Source of the DNA: an uncultured Bacteroides sp.
Lineage (GTDB): Bacteria; Bacteroidota; Bacteroidia; Bacteroidales; Bacteroidaceae
Reading direction: 5' to 3'
Length of the DNA stretch: 14,675 bases
NCBI RefSeq assembly: GCF_905207245.1
Contig: NZ_CAJLKP010000109.1
Location: forward strand, 1-14,675
Part shown: positions 7,528 to 14,261 of the stretch, one piece after another
Numbering within the stretch: position 1 is the first letter of the stretch
How the letters are laid out: the number at the start of each line of letters is the position of its first letter
The notes under the pieces: generated by a model
Told to the model about the DNA's origin: nothing
What the model saw: only the letters and a program-made list of their open reading frames with translations
Databases searched by the model: none
Program-made: the position numbers and the translations under genes

Positions 7528-7569
7528 AAGCCCCCGGATGCTCGCATAAGCTGCTGCATCCGGGGGCTT
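7528..7569 (+). terminator. GC-rich hairpin after the recombinase, possible terminator
   Basis: Perfect 14-bp arms AAGCCCCCGGATGC (7528-7541) and GCATCCGGGGGCTT (7556-7569) with a 14-nt loop, 33 bp after the recombinase stop. There is no T-run after the stem on either strand, so it is not a classical intrinsic terminator, but its position and strength suggest it ends or stabilises the recombinase transcript and could work from both sides. Confidence 0.55.
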
Positions 7570-7629
7570 GCTGTCTAAAAATGAATAAACCGGTTATGAG
7601 GATGGGTTGTTCATATTTTTTCTGTAGCA

Positions 7630-7761
7630 GGTGTCTGATAATGGTGCCAATGATTTTAATCAGAACAAACTTTTTAGGGTATAGCACTCCTATAGCTTCC
7701 TGATTTACAAGAAACTACAATCAATGATACGTATTAAGTATAGTGCCAAAATGAAGTGCCA
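7630..7761 (+). repeat. Pair of short related repeats, copy A
   Basis: GGTGTCTGATAATGGTGCCA (7630-7649) and TAGTGCCAAAATGAAGTGCC (7741-7760) are related, start 111 bp apart and carry GTGYCA half-motifs. A similar pair with almost the same spacing is at 9657-9789, in the same orientation. The two pairs flank the PqqD-like gene. Meaning unknown. Confidence 0.45.
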
Positions 7762-8184
7762 CACACATAAACAGCTTCAACTTGCTATTTAGCATTCTTA
7801 GCCCAAGTATCTATAAAACAGATTTATACCTTGCATTTTGCTACTATCGGGAAATTCATTTCATCTTATACCCTATTTTCCTCTCTATGGCTAGCGCTCG
7901 CTTATCCAACGAAATACACTAAAAATATATTTAGGAAATACATTTTTGTGCTTTTCCCCAGATTAAAAGGGGATTACAGGCATATAGAATGTGTTTTTCA
8001 ATCAAATAATTTCTCTGTAATAGTAGTCGCAGGTATATATACAAAACAAACATCTGTTAGTTCAAGTATCGATAAATCCGTATCAAAATAGAACAATCTA
8101 TTTATCTGATTATAATACTATTTATTCAGATGTGATAAGCAGGCTCATATTGTAAGTGTTTATGTGCAGTTACAACAAGAAGGG

Positions 8185-8451
8185 CTATCCTATAATTCCG
8201 CAACCGCTCAAAGCATCCACCCACTTTTGGGCATCAATCAGAGCCTGTTCTTTGGGTATGCTGTAATGATTCATTAATATATGCGCTACATCTTCTAATG
8301 AGAAGTCGCTTCCTTGCAACTCTCTCCAAAGAAGCACTGCTGTGTTATTGAGTGAAATAACTTTGGTCATGTCCGCCTGGGACTTTCCTTGTTCGACAAT
8401 CAGATTTTCACCTGCAATCTCCCGAACTCTGTAATTCTCTTTAATTTTCAT
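8185..8451 (-). CDS. PqqD-like protein (RiPP leader-recognition domain)
   Basis: An 88-residue stand-alone PqqD-family protein. It starts MKIKENYRVREIAGENLIVE, continues with TKVISLNNTAVLLWRELQG (the strand plus N..A..LW helix typical of PqqD) and a second helical part with DFSLEDVAHILMNHYSIP and ALIDAQKWVDALSGCGII. PqqD domains hold the leader of a precursor peptide and present it to a modifying enzyme. The start at 8451 is chosen because homology begins there and a promoter -7 box lies at 8492..8485; the frame upstream to 8589 runs through that promoter and is not protein-like. It stands alone, with no radical-SAM, cyclase or transglutaminase-like partner in the window. The likely clients are the 43-residue peptides of the two cassettes (inference). 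Confidence 0.82.
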   Translation of the reverse strand: MKIKENYRVREIAGENLIVEQGKSQADMTKVISLNNTAVLLWRELQGSDFSLEDVAHILMNHYSIPKEQALIDAQKWVDALSGCGIIG

Positions 8452-8484
8452 TGTAATACATGTTAAAATGTTATAAGTATGTCG

Positions 8485-8492
8485 CAAAGATA
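8485..8492 (-). promoter_or_regulatory. Probable -7 promoter box of the PqqD-like gene
   Basis: TATCTTTG on the minus strand (8492..8485) matches the Bacteroides -7 consensus TAnnTTTG exactly and lies 33 bp before the chosen start, implying a leader of roughly 25-30 nt. No clear TTTG is seen at the usual -33 spacing, so the promoter may be weak or activator-dependent. Confidence 0.55.
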
Positions 8493-8610
8493 AACATTCT
8501 GCTTTAAATCCAGTATCGAAATAATGGAAATTAACTTGACGGGGGAATTTATTGATAATGAAAAAGAAAGAAGATAGTCCGTATATCACATTCAGTTCAT
8601 AACGGTACGG

Positions 8611-8716
8611 AAAGGAAGGAAACGAGGTAACGAGTTAAAAAGGGGACAAGGGGCTGCGCAATGCTTCTATGCCTCATGGAATCTTGTTTCCTTGTCAACT
8701 TGTCCTCTTGTCAACT
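8611..8716. repeat. Inverted arrays of a degenerate 8-bp repeat
   Basis: The left array (8611-8650) reads in 8-bp steps AAAGGAAG, GAAACGAG, GTAACGAG, TTAAAAAG, GGGACAAG. The right array (8683-8714) reads CTTGTTTC, CTTGTCAA, CTTGTCCT, CTTGTCAA. The right units are reverse complements of the NNNACAAG type, so the whole forms a loose stem around a 32-bp centre. Confidence 0.55.
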
Positions 8717-8814
8717 GATTGGGCATTTGTTCTTCATTATAGGATGTTTTTTATTTGTATAGTTACGATATACCCCAGTACTAAATGCATACCATGAATT
8801 AACTTTATCAGGGG

Positions 8815-8841
8815 ATTTTGCATTTTGACATTTTGCATTTT
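8815..8841 (+). repeat. Two direct copies of a 12-bp sequence
   Basis: ATTTTGCATTTT occurs at 8815-8826 and 8830-8841, period 15 bp. The run is AT-rich and low in complexity; no function is proposed. Confidence 0.5.
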
Positions 8842-9148
8842 TAATCATCGCAGACTCACATGTTTCGAGTCGTTGCAAGAAAGTATGCATAAAAAGGGTG
8901 GGAAATCCGATCTTGACAAATCAATATATGGTCGTATTGTGTAATATGGCGTCTTTTTGCATGAAAAGAATTAGTATACATAAACTATATGTGCAAATGA
9001 GAATGCCGTTACATGTCTTTTAGTCAGATTTGATATTGCAATCAAAGAACCTCTAATAAATTGAACTGCAGCTCAAGATGCCTCACTTTTTGTTTATCTA
9101 CGACCAATCTGTCGTTCATCACCGATAAAGATAACTTTCCTCGTAGAA

Positions 9149-9214
9149 GGAGTTAACTCTTTGTCGACAAGAAGTTAAGAGTTTGCCGACAGGAAGTTAA
9201 CTTCTTGTATGTAT
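9149..9214 (+). repeat. Three degenerate 22-bp tandem repeats
   Basis: Units at 9149-9170, 9171-9192 and 9193-9214 share (G)AAGTTAA...TTG.CGACA; the first two match at about 16 of 22 positions and the third is degraded at its end. A weaker related unit may precede at 9127-9148. The units contain GTTAAC palindromes and TTCTTGT/ACAAGAA complements, so they can fold back on each other. Confidence 0.5.
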
Positions 9215-9466
9215 TTTTATGCATATTCGCAAGGAGATATACAAGGCTATTGCATGTTTTTCCATTGTTTAATACGGATTTTTTTCTAATTAATCATTTT
9301 AAGTAAAAGCCATTGTTTGAGAAATAGATAAAATGAAGTCGTTTTGTCATCATAATATAAATTGTAGCGACATTGTGAAGAGAAGTATTCCTCTATTCTT
9401 AGTCTTTCAAATGACCATTCTTCAAGATTCTTTTCAAAGCAATTTCCGACAGGCACGAAGGTAGTT

Positions 9467-9593
9467 CCCGAATCGTATCTGGGATGTATCTGAGACGTAC
9501 TTGCTCCGTACATTCTCCAGTCAGAAGTACCTCTGAGCGAAGAAGCACTGGAGCAGGTACGGAGCAAGTACAGTTTAGGTACGGTTCGGGTAT
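9467..9593. repeat. Inverted arrays of a degenerate 11-bp repeat forming a long hairpin
   Basis: The left side has 11-bp steps GTATCTGGGAT (9475), GTATCTGAGAC (9486), GTACTTGCTCC (9497), GTACATTCTCC (9508). The right side has GGAGCAGGTAC (9550), GGAGCAAGTAC (9561), AGTTTAGGTAC (9572), GGTTCGGGTAT (9583), the reverse-complement type. Perfect 15-bp arms (9497-9511 with 9557-9571), a 7-bp inner stem (9515-9521 with 9547-9553) and an imperfect outer stem (9467-9479 with 9578-9590) stack into one structure of about 125 bp. Confidence 0.65.
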
Positions 9594-9656
9594 TATAGTC
9601 GGGTGACTTTATTAAGTGAGTTTGTTTAATAACCTGTAAGTTCATTTCTTGTAATT

Positions 9657-9789
9657 GGTGCTTGATAATGGTGTCATTTCTATTTCTTATAACAATCTGT
9701 TTTCTTATTTCAATAATCTCTTTCTTCTTGAAAGAAAACAGAGTATAGCGGTTATTCCTTGTGGAATAAGGTGCTAAAATGTAGTGTCA
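9657..9789 (+). repeat. Pair of short related repeats, copy B
   Basis: GGTGCTTGATAATGGTGTCA (9657-9676) and GGTGCTAAAATGTAGTGTCA (9770-9789), starts 113 bp apart, resemble the pair at 7630-7761 in sequence, order and spacing. Confidence 0.45.
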
Positions 9790-9957
9790 ATATGCTTGGG
9801 GGATTAAAACTGCTTGTTTGTTGACAAATGGGAAAGAGGTTGTAGGTCAGTGTATTCGTTCGTGTTTTTTGTGTTTGGAGAATTCTTTTCTTTTGATATT
9901 AAGCTATCTCTGTATATGGATAACTTGCTTATAATCAGTGATATAAAATCTCATTTT

Positions 9958-9998
9958 ATTTAGGAAATTTGTTTCTTACTTTGCAGGCTGAAAAGAGG
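9958..9998 (+). repeat. Right arm of perfect 41-bp inverted repeat, candidate recombination site
   Basis: Identical at all 41 positions to the reverse complement of 5863-5903. It contains the -7-like box TTACTTTG (9976-9983), but at the position of the left -33 TTTG this side has ATTT (9953-9956), so the promoter is probably weak or silent in the present orientation. The distance between outer ends of the two arms is 4136 bp. Confidence 0.85.
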
Positions 9999-10133
9999 AA
10001 TTATAGCCCCTTTTTTCAAAAGAGATTTGCACGATTGCTGTTGAAGAATGGACTTAATTCTTTTAATAGTAAGGGTGGTATATTACCAGTTAATAATGAA
10101 GAGATATTTAATATTACTAACAATTTAAATTTT

Positions 10134-10265
10134 ATGATTATGAAAGTAGAAAAAGAAATGAAGTATGAAGCTCCGGAAGTGGAAGTTCTGGAGGTAGAAG
10201 TGGAATTGGGATTTGCAGCTTCACCAGATGGCAACCTAAATGGAGAAGACGGAACAGGGTGGTAG
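10134..10265 (+). CDS. 43-residue peptide, RiPP-precursor-like (right cassette)
   Basis: Starts MIMKVEKEMKY (ATG at 10134; a second at 10140 is possible), includes APEVEVLEV and GFAAS, and ends with the tail PDGNLNGEDGTGW. The longer open frame back to 9969 would begin inside the 41-bp repeat and has no counterpart on the left, so 10134 is the start. The leader half is almost the same as in the left peptide (5598-5729) while the tail differs in sequence and is also Gly/Asp/Asn-rich. It heads the right operon, 58 bp before the lipoprotein gene. No signal peptide. Family not recognised; the RiPP-precursor idea rests on the leader/tail pattern and the PqqD-like neighbour. Confidence 0.8.
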   Translation: MIMKVEKEMKYEAPEVEVLEVEVELGFAASPDGNLNGEDGTGW

Positions 10266-10323
10266 TCTCCCAAAGTAAGATTTGAGGAATCCTTTAATAA
10301 CAAATATTTATTATTAAGTAAAA

Positions 10324-13002
10324 ATGAAAACAAAACATTTATTTTCGGCAGCACTGCTTACGGCACTGTTTGCCGCTTGCTCCAATGAGGAGTTTGTAAG
10401 CCCGACAGCGCCAAAAGCGGAAAACGACGGCCGTCCGATGGTAGAAAATGTAAAACTGAACTTCAACAAGGAAAATGATGGAGTCGGTAATACACGCGTT
10501 ATTTTTGATCCTGCAACCGGCCGTTATTCATGGGTCGATGGAGACAAGATCGGTGCCTTGTTGATGGATGTGATTGATGGTACATCTAATAACTACCGTC
10601 CTTACTCAGATGCGGAAGAATGGGCAAAACTTTCCTGGTTTGAAAAGTATAAATTGGACAATTATATCCATACGGATTATCCGTTTATATATGATAAAGC
10701 TAATGGAACCTGGAATAGCAATGCTGCCATGTTGGAAGGAAACTATTTCTTCGTATCTCCTTATGAAGGTTACAATTCAAAAAGACAGTTAATCCATTCC
10801 ATTGCCGGTCAAACACAGAAGGATGGTACACTTGATGCGACCGCTGAAGCATTCGGTAAAAACCAATACTGGATTGGCTATTCTCAAATTAAGGAGGGAA
10901 ACAAAACGTCTGAAGCTCTGGCAAATGTAGAAATGACCCGTGTCCTGGCCCCTATCCGTTTTGAAATTAAAATGATAGGTACCCAGACTTACACAGTAAA
11001 CAAGATTACCATACAAGGTGATGATGTCAGGACTTTGCTCACTATTGATCCGACTTGTGGTTTTAACGTTCCGAGCGGAAGTGCTTCCACAGGCTATAAA
11101 GGCGAAAATGGTGCAGGTGACTATAATCTGCAAGATGGTGCAGGTGCTACAACCAAACTTTTCAACTATGCCAACTATCTGAACGAATGGGATCCGGCCA
11201 TGCAGGATGAGGTGTATGACCATACCAAAGCAGTTACAGCAGCCAACAATCGCGTATTCAATATTGAGGATCCTACAAACTATGATCGTTTTAACGCATT
11301 GCGTGCTATTGTTGACGTGGAAAGCGTAAAGACGGATGAAGTGCAGTATGCAGAATTGTCTTATGAAACAGAACAAACATTGAGTAAAAATGCAGCTGTA
11401 GTAAATGGTGTAATCTTTGTTAATCCTGATTTGGAGGTAGCTTCCGGTAAGCTGAAAATGAGTATTTATACAAACCAAGGCGTTATTAAAGATATCGACT
11501 TGACGGTGGTTAATACTGAGATTGAAAAAGCAGCAGGCAAGACAACAGTCATAACAGACAAAGCCATTAAAGTACTGACTCCAAGCACTCAGAATCTCAT
11601 CAAGATTCAAGTGGATGACAACTCTATCGACGTTGCTGATGTATTGACAGTTAATAATGATAACGACCTGAAGCAGTTCATTGATTGGAACAAGAGCAAG
11701 AATCGTCCTTATGTTGCTATGTTGGCAAACAATGCAACTTTAACCAAAGATATGGTCGAAACATTGCGTGCTGCAAAAGAAGCTAATGCAGACAACAAGT
11801 TAATTGTAGCCACAGACTCAGACCGTAAGTTGATTATTGCTGCTGATGCTGCCGCCGACGCACTTGATTTTGTATGTTTGGATGGCGTCACTTTCGATAT
11901 TAATCATGATGGCACTCAGGATAATATTGGCAGTATTGACGTAGAAGTTTTAGGTACAATAAATCTTGATTTCAAAACTGCTATAGCACTGCCTGACGGT
12001 AGTACTCCTAAACAGATTACTATTGCCAAAGGTGCTACTTTGAACATCATCGAAGCAAATACCAGCAAACTCTTGATCATTGAAAATAATGGCACTATAG
12101 AAATGGCTGCAGATGCAGATGCCAAGAATATAAAGGTTATCAACAATGAAAAGGCTACAATGGAAGTTGCCGGTAGTTTGCAATTTGCATCTGGAAGTGA
12201 AAATAATGGTACTATCAACGTTGCTGCAACCGGTGTATTGCAAGGCACTACAGGTGGTAATTTCACAAACAAAGGATTAATCAAGAATCTTGGTAAGATT
12301 TGGAATATTATTAATGATAATGTAGAAACAGCTATCGTTGAGACATCTGCATTGACCAACCACTTCCAGTCCAATGCTACTGATGCTACGATCAAGTTGA
12401 TCAGACTTGGCGATCCTGTTACTATCACCACTAATAATGGCCATATCCTTTATGACGGTGAAAACGTAAACATGAAAGACGCAACAGCTGCTGAGGTTAC
12501 AGATTTGATTGTTAGTGGTTATCTGCGTGCGGATGGCGACGCAACAACTGCTACAGTGAAAACTATTACAGTGGAGGAAGGCGAATCTATCACTATTGAA
12601 GGTGGTACTTATATTAGTTCTGTATGGACACCTAGTGCTCAACAACTGAATGTTGTTGCTAGTGGTGCAGTATTGAATCTTTCCGGTACTGTTACGATGA
12701 ATAATCTGTCAGATGCTGTAAAAGCTGATGTAAATGTTCTGAAGGGAAGTCTTTCTATCGATAAAGGTACAGTTGCTGCTGTCGATAACTTAACTTTGGG
12801 TAGTAAGGAAGGCTTTACGGAATATGGTGCAACTATAAACGTAGCTAAGGGTACAACTCTTACTATAGCAGCTACTCTGGCACGTGATACTGAGGTATCT
12901 AAGACTAAACCAATTATTAATAATAATGGCGAAGTGACTGCAACTACAAAGACCGATGTAACTAGTGATAATATCGTTGTCAATGGTAATGCGATCCAAT
13001 AA
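10324..13002 (+). CDS. Surface lipoprotein: fimbrillin-like N-terminus and repetitive, probably beta-helical C-terminus (right cassette)
   Basis: An 892-residue protein. MKTKHLFSAALLTALFAAC is a lipoprotein signal with acylated Cys19, followed by SNEEF, close to the Bacteroides surface-export signal. Residues about 40-300 are fimbrillin/Mfa-like: NTRVIF, YSWVDGDKIGAL, GNYFFVSPYEG, and RVLAPIRFEIKMIG with VNKITI after it. From about 520 the sequence shows short alternating strands separated by G/N turns (LGTINLDF, KGATLNIIE, NNGTIEMAA, NNGTINVAATGVLQG, NKGLIKNLGKI), as in parallel beta-helix adhesins. The two halves resemble pilin or adhesin subunits of the Bacteroidales. The left-cassette lipoprotein has LRRs in place of the beta-helix. 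A 9-bp terminator hairpin follows at 13040. Partner or ligand unknown. Confidence 0.86.
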   Translation: MKTKHLFSAALLTALFAACSNEEFVSPTAPKAENDGRPMVENVKLNFNKENDGVGNTRVIFDPATGRYSWVDGDKIGALLMDVIDGTSNNYRPYSDAEEWAKLSWFEKYKLDNYIHTDYPFIYDKANGTWNSNAAMLEGNYFFVSPYEGYNSKRQLIHSIAGQTQKDGTLDATAEAFGKNQYWIGYSQIKEGNKTSEALANVEMTRVLAPIRFEIKMIGTQTYTVNKITIQGDDVRTLLTIDPTCGFNVPSGSASTGYKGENGAGDYNLQDGAGATTKLFNYANYLNEWDPAMQDEVYDHTKAVTAANNRVFNIEDPTNYDRFNALRAIVDVESVKTDEVQYAELSYETEQTLSKNAAVVNGVIFVNPDLEVASGKLKMSIYTNQGVIKDIDLTVVNTEIEKAAGKTTVITDKAIKVLTPSTQNLIKIQVDDNSIDVADVLTVNNDNDLKQFIDWNKSKNRPYVAMLANNATLTKDMVETLRAAKEANADNKLIVATDSDRKLIIAADAAADALDFVCLDGVTFDINHDGTQDNIGSIDVEVLGTINLDFKTAIALPDGSTPKQITIAKGATLNIIEANTSKLLIIENNGTIEMAADADAKNIKVINNEKATMEVAGSLQFASGSENNGTINVAATGVLQGTTGGNFTNKGLIKNLGKIWNIINDNVETAIVETSALTNHFQSNATDATIKLIRLGDPVTITTNNGHILYDGENVNMKDATAAEVTDLIVSGYLRADGDATTATVKTITVEEGESITIEGGTYISSVWTPSAQQLNVVASGAVLNLSGTVTMNNLSDAVKADVNVLKGSLSIDKGTVAAVDNLTLGSKEGFTEYGATINVAKGTTLTIAATLARDTEVSKTKPIINNNGEVTATTKTDVTSDNIVVNGNAIQ

Positions 13003-13039
13003 AAACTTGCAGTAGAATCTTTACTGGATAAATAAATGG

Positions 13040-13083
13040 GCTCCCTCAACGCTTCTACCAAGTGTCATGAGGGAGCTTTTTTT
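13040..13083 (+). terminator. Intrinsic terminator between lipoprotein and Wzz-like gene (right cassette)
   Basis: Perfect 9-bp arms GCTCCCTCA (13040-13048) and TGAGGGAGC (13068-13076), followed directly by seven T (13077-13083). It begins 37 bp after the lipoprotein stop and ends 11 bp before the Wzz-like start, leaving no room for a separate promoter. The downstream genes must therefore rely on read-through. Confidence 0.85.
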
Positions 13084-13094
13084 ATTCTTTTCAA

Positions 13095-14258
13095 ATGAAT
13101 ATCAATACTAAAAACGGCAGGATGAACGAGAAAACCCTCTTCCAGAAGCAGGAGATTGTTTGGCTGAAGCTGGTGCGGAAAATCCAGATCTCCCAAAATA
13201 TAATATTGAAAGCCTTTGGCATTGGAACCGTAATAGGGCTGGTTATTGCTTTCGGCACTCCCAAGGAATATACGGCAAGCACCCTTATTGTTCCGGAAGG
13301 TTATGGCAGAAGTGCCTCTTCTGGCATGAGTGCATTAGCGGACATGGCAGGTGTCGATATAAGCTCTTCCAGCATTATGGGGCGGGATGCCATCTATCCA
13401 TCCCTATATCCTGCTATTGTCAATTCTACGCCATTTCTTGTCCGGCTTTTCAATGTCAAAGTGCATGAGCAGAAGGACAGTACTGCAATACCCCTCTCCC
13501 AATATCTGAAAGAACGCCAGAAAACACCGTGGTGGAGCGTCATTACGTCGGCACCTTTCCGGTTGGCGAATTGGACGATGGCTATATTCAGAGAAAAACC
13601 AAAAGTAAAAAAAGTAAAAAAACAAATAGACATCTTTCAATTGACCCATGAAGAAGCAGGTATGGCGGGGACTATTGCCTCCAGAATAACAGTTGGAGTG
13701 GATAAGAAGAAAAGAGTCATAACTCTGTTCGTTACCATGCAGGACCCGTTGGTGGCGGCTACAGTGGCAGACACTGTACGGGTGCATCTGAAAGAGTATA
13801 TAACTGAATACAGGACAGGCAAGGCGCGCCGGTCTCTGGAGTATGCAGAAAAATTTCGCAAAGCAGCACAAAACGTCTATCATGAAGCTCAGGAAAAATA
13901 TACCCGGTATGCGGATGTTAACCAGGGGCTGGTGAAACTGGCTTCACGCGCCGAGCAAGCAAGGTTGCGGAATGAAATGGAACTGGCACTCGCCGCTTAC
14001 AATCGGGCGGAACTACAGGTTCAGGCTGCCAAGGCAAGGGTGAAGAAGGAGACTCCGGTATATGCTGTTATTCAGCCGGTACAGGTTCCCTTGGCACCTT
14101 CAAAACCCAATAAAGTATTCATTCTTGCGGGATGCATCTTTTTAGCTGGCGCAGGAAGCATAGGTTGGATTTTGTTTGCAAAAGACTTTGTGAAAAACTT
14201 TTTAGAAGATATAAGAAGAAAGAGAGAGATGTCAGATGTGAATGTAACCAAATGGTAG
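13095..14258 (+). CDS. Wzz-like chain-length-determinant (PCP) family inner-membrane protein (right cassette)
   Basis: A 387-residue counterpart of the left Wzz-like protein with the same architecture: transmembrane helix at about 36-54, periplasmic region, probable coiled coil at about 235-315, proline-rich VPLAPSKPNK (331-340), second transmembrane helix at about 341-361, basic cytoplasmic end. About 60-70% identical by eye to the left copy; the most diverged part is the periplasmic stretch around 155-175. The start at 13095 is 11 bp after the terminator T-run; M10 (13122), just after GGCAGG, is a possible alternative and is where similarity to the left copy becomes continuous. The stop lies 3 bp before the ABC exporter start, so the two are translationally close-coupled. 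An adaptor role with the exporter is inferred from the repeated pairing. Confidence 0.85.
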   Translation: MNINTKNGRMNEKTLFQKQEIVWLKLVRKIQISQNIILKAFGIGTVIGLVIAFGTPKEYTASTLIVPEGYGRSASSGMSALADMAGVDISSSSIMGRDAIYPSLYPAIVNSTPFLVRLFNVKVHEQKDSTAIPLSQYLKERQKTPWWSVITSAPFRLANWTMAIFREKPKVKKVKKQIDIFQLTHEEAGMAGTIASRITVGVDKKKRVITLFVTMQDPLVAATVADTVRVHLKEYITEYRTGKARRSLEYAEKFRKAAQNVYHEAQEKYTRYADVNQGLVKLASRAEQARLRNEMELALAAYNRAELQVQAAKARVKKETPVYAVIQPVQVPLAPSKPNKVFILAGCIFLAGAGSIGWILFAKDFVKNFLEDIRRKREMSDVNVTKW

Positions 14259-14261
14259 TTG

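Larger units (their letters stand above)
7495..8184. other. Intergenic region between recombinase and PqqD-like gene (690 bp)
   Basis: Contains the strong hairpin at 7528-7569 and the short repeat pair at 7630-7649/7741-7761. Otherwise AT-rich sequence with no gene I can support. An open frame at 7831-8091 (plus, 86 codons) has low-complexity composition, no recognisable motif and no clear start signal, so I do not call it. No RNA gene seen. Confidence 0.6.
8452..9957. other. Gene-poor region carrying several degenerate repeat arrays (1.5 kb)
   Basis: No protein gene I can support over 1.5 kb. Contains the PqqD promoter, inverted 8-bp arrays (8611-8716), a direct repeat (8815-8841), 22-bp repeats (9149-9214), inverted 11-bp arrays (9467-9593) and short repeat pair B (9657-9789). 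A 14-codon frame at 8558-8602 (plus) and a 119-codon frame at 9286-9645 (minus) are open but unconvincing; the latter runs through the 11-bp arrays. Such a long non-coding stretch in a Bacteroides locus suggests decayed sequence or structured DNA/RNA. Confidence 0.6.

Noticed and set aside
7831..8091. 86-codon open frame on the plus strand after the recombinase
   Set aside because: Composition follows local AT-richness; no start signal, domain or operon context.
8452..8589. Upstream extension of the PqqD-like frame (46 codons, minus strand)
   Set aside because: It runs through the -7 box TATCTTTG and reads as translated non-coding DNA; PqqD similarity begins at MKIKEN.
8558..8602. 14-codon frame MKKKEDSPYITFSS, plus strand, divergent from PqqD
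   Set aside because: Too short to separate from chance; no counterpart elsewhere in the window.
8611..9593. CRISPR array as an explanation for the short repeats
   Set aside because: Units are 8, 11 or 22 bp, degenerate and without spacers; no cas gene is present.
9286..9645. 119-codon open frame on the minus strand
   Set aside because: Its N-terminal half is the 11-bp repeat arrays read in one frame; no promoter, motif or neighbour supports it. The C-terminal half looks somewhat protein-like and could be a relic, but this cannot be shown.
5863..9998. Integrated prophage or transposon bounded by the 41-bp repeats
   Set aside because: The repeats are inverted, not direct as att sites would be. 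No transposase, phage or mobilisation gene lies inside, and the arms coincide with the promoters of the flanking operons.
10789..11610. 273-codon antisense frame across the right lipoprotein gene
   Set aside because: Cys/Ile/Phe-rich shadow of the opposite strand; the sense frame has a lipobox and family motifs.
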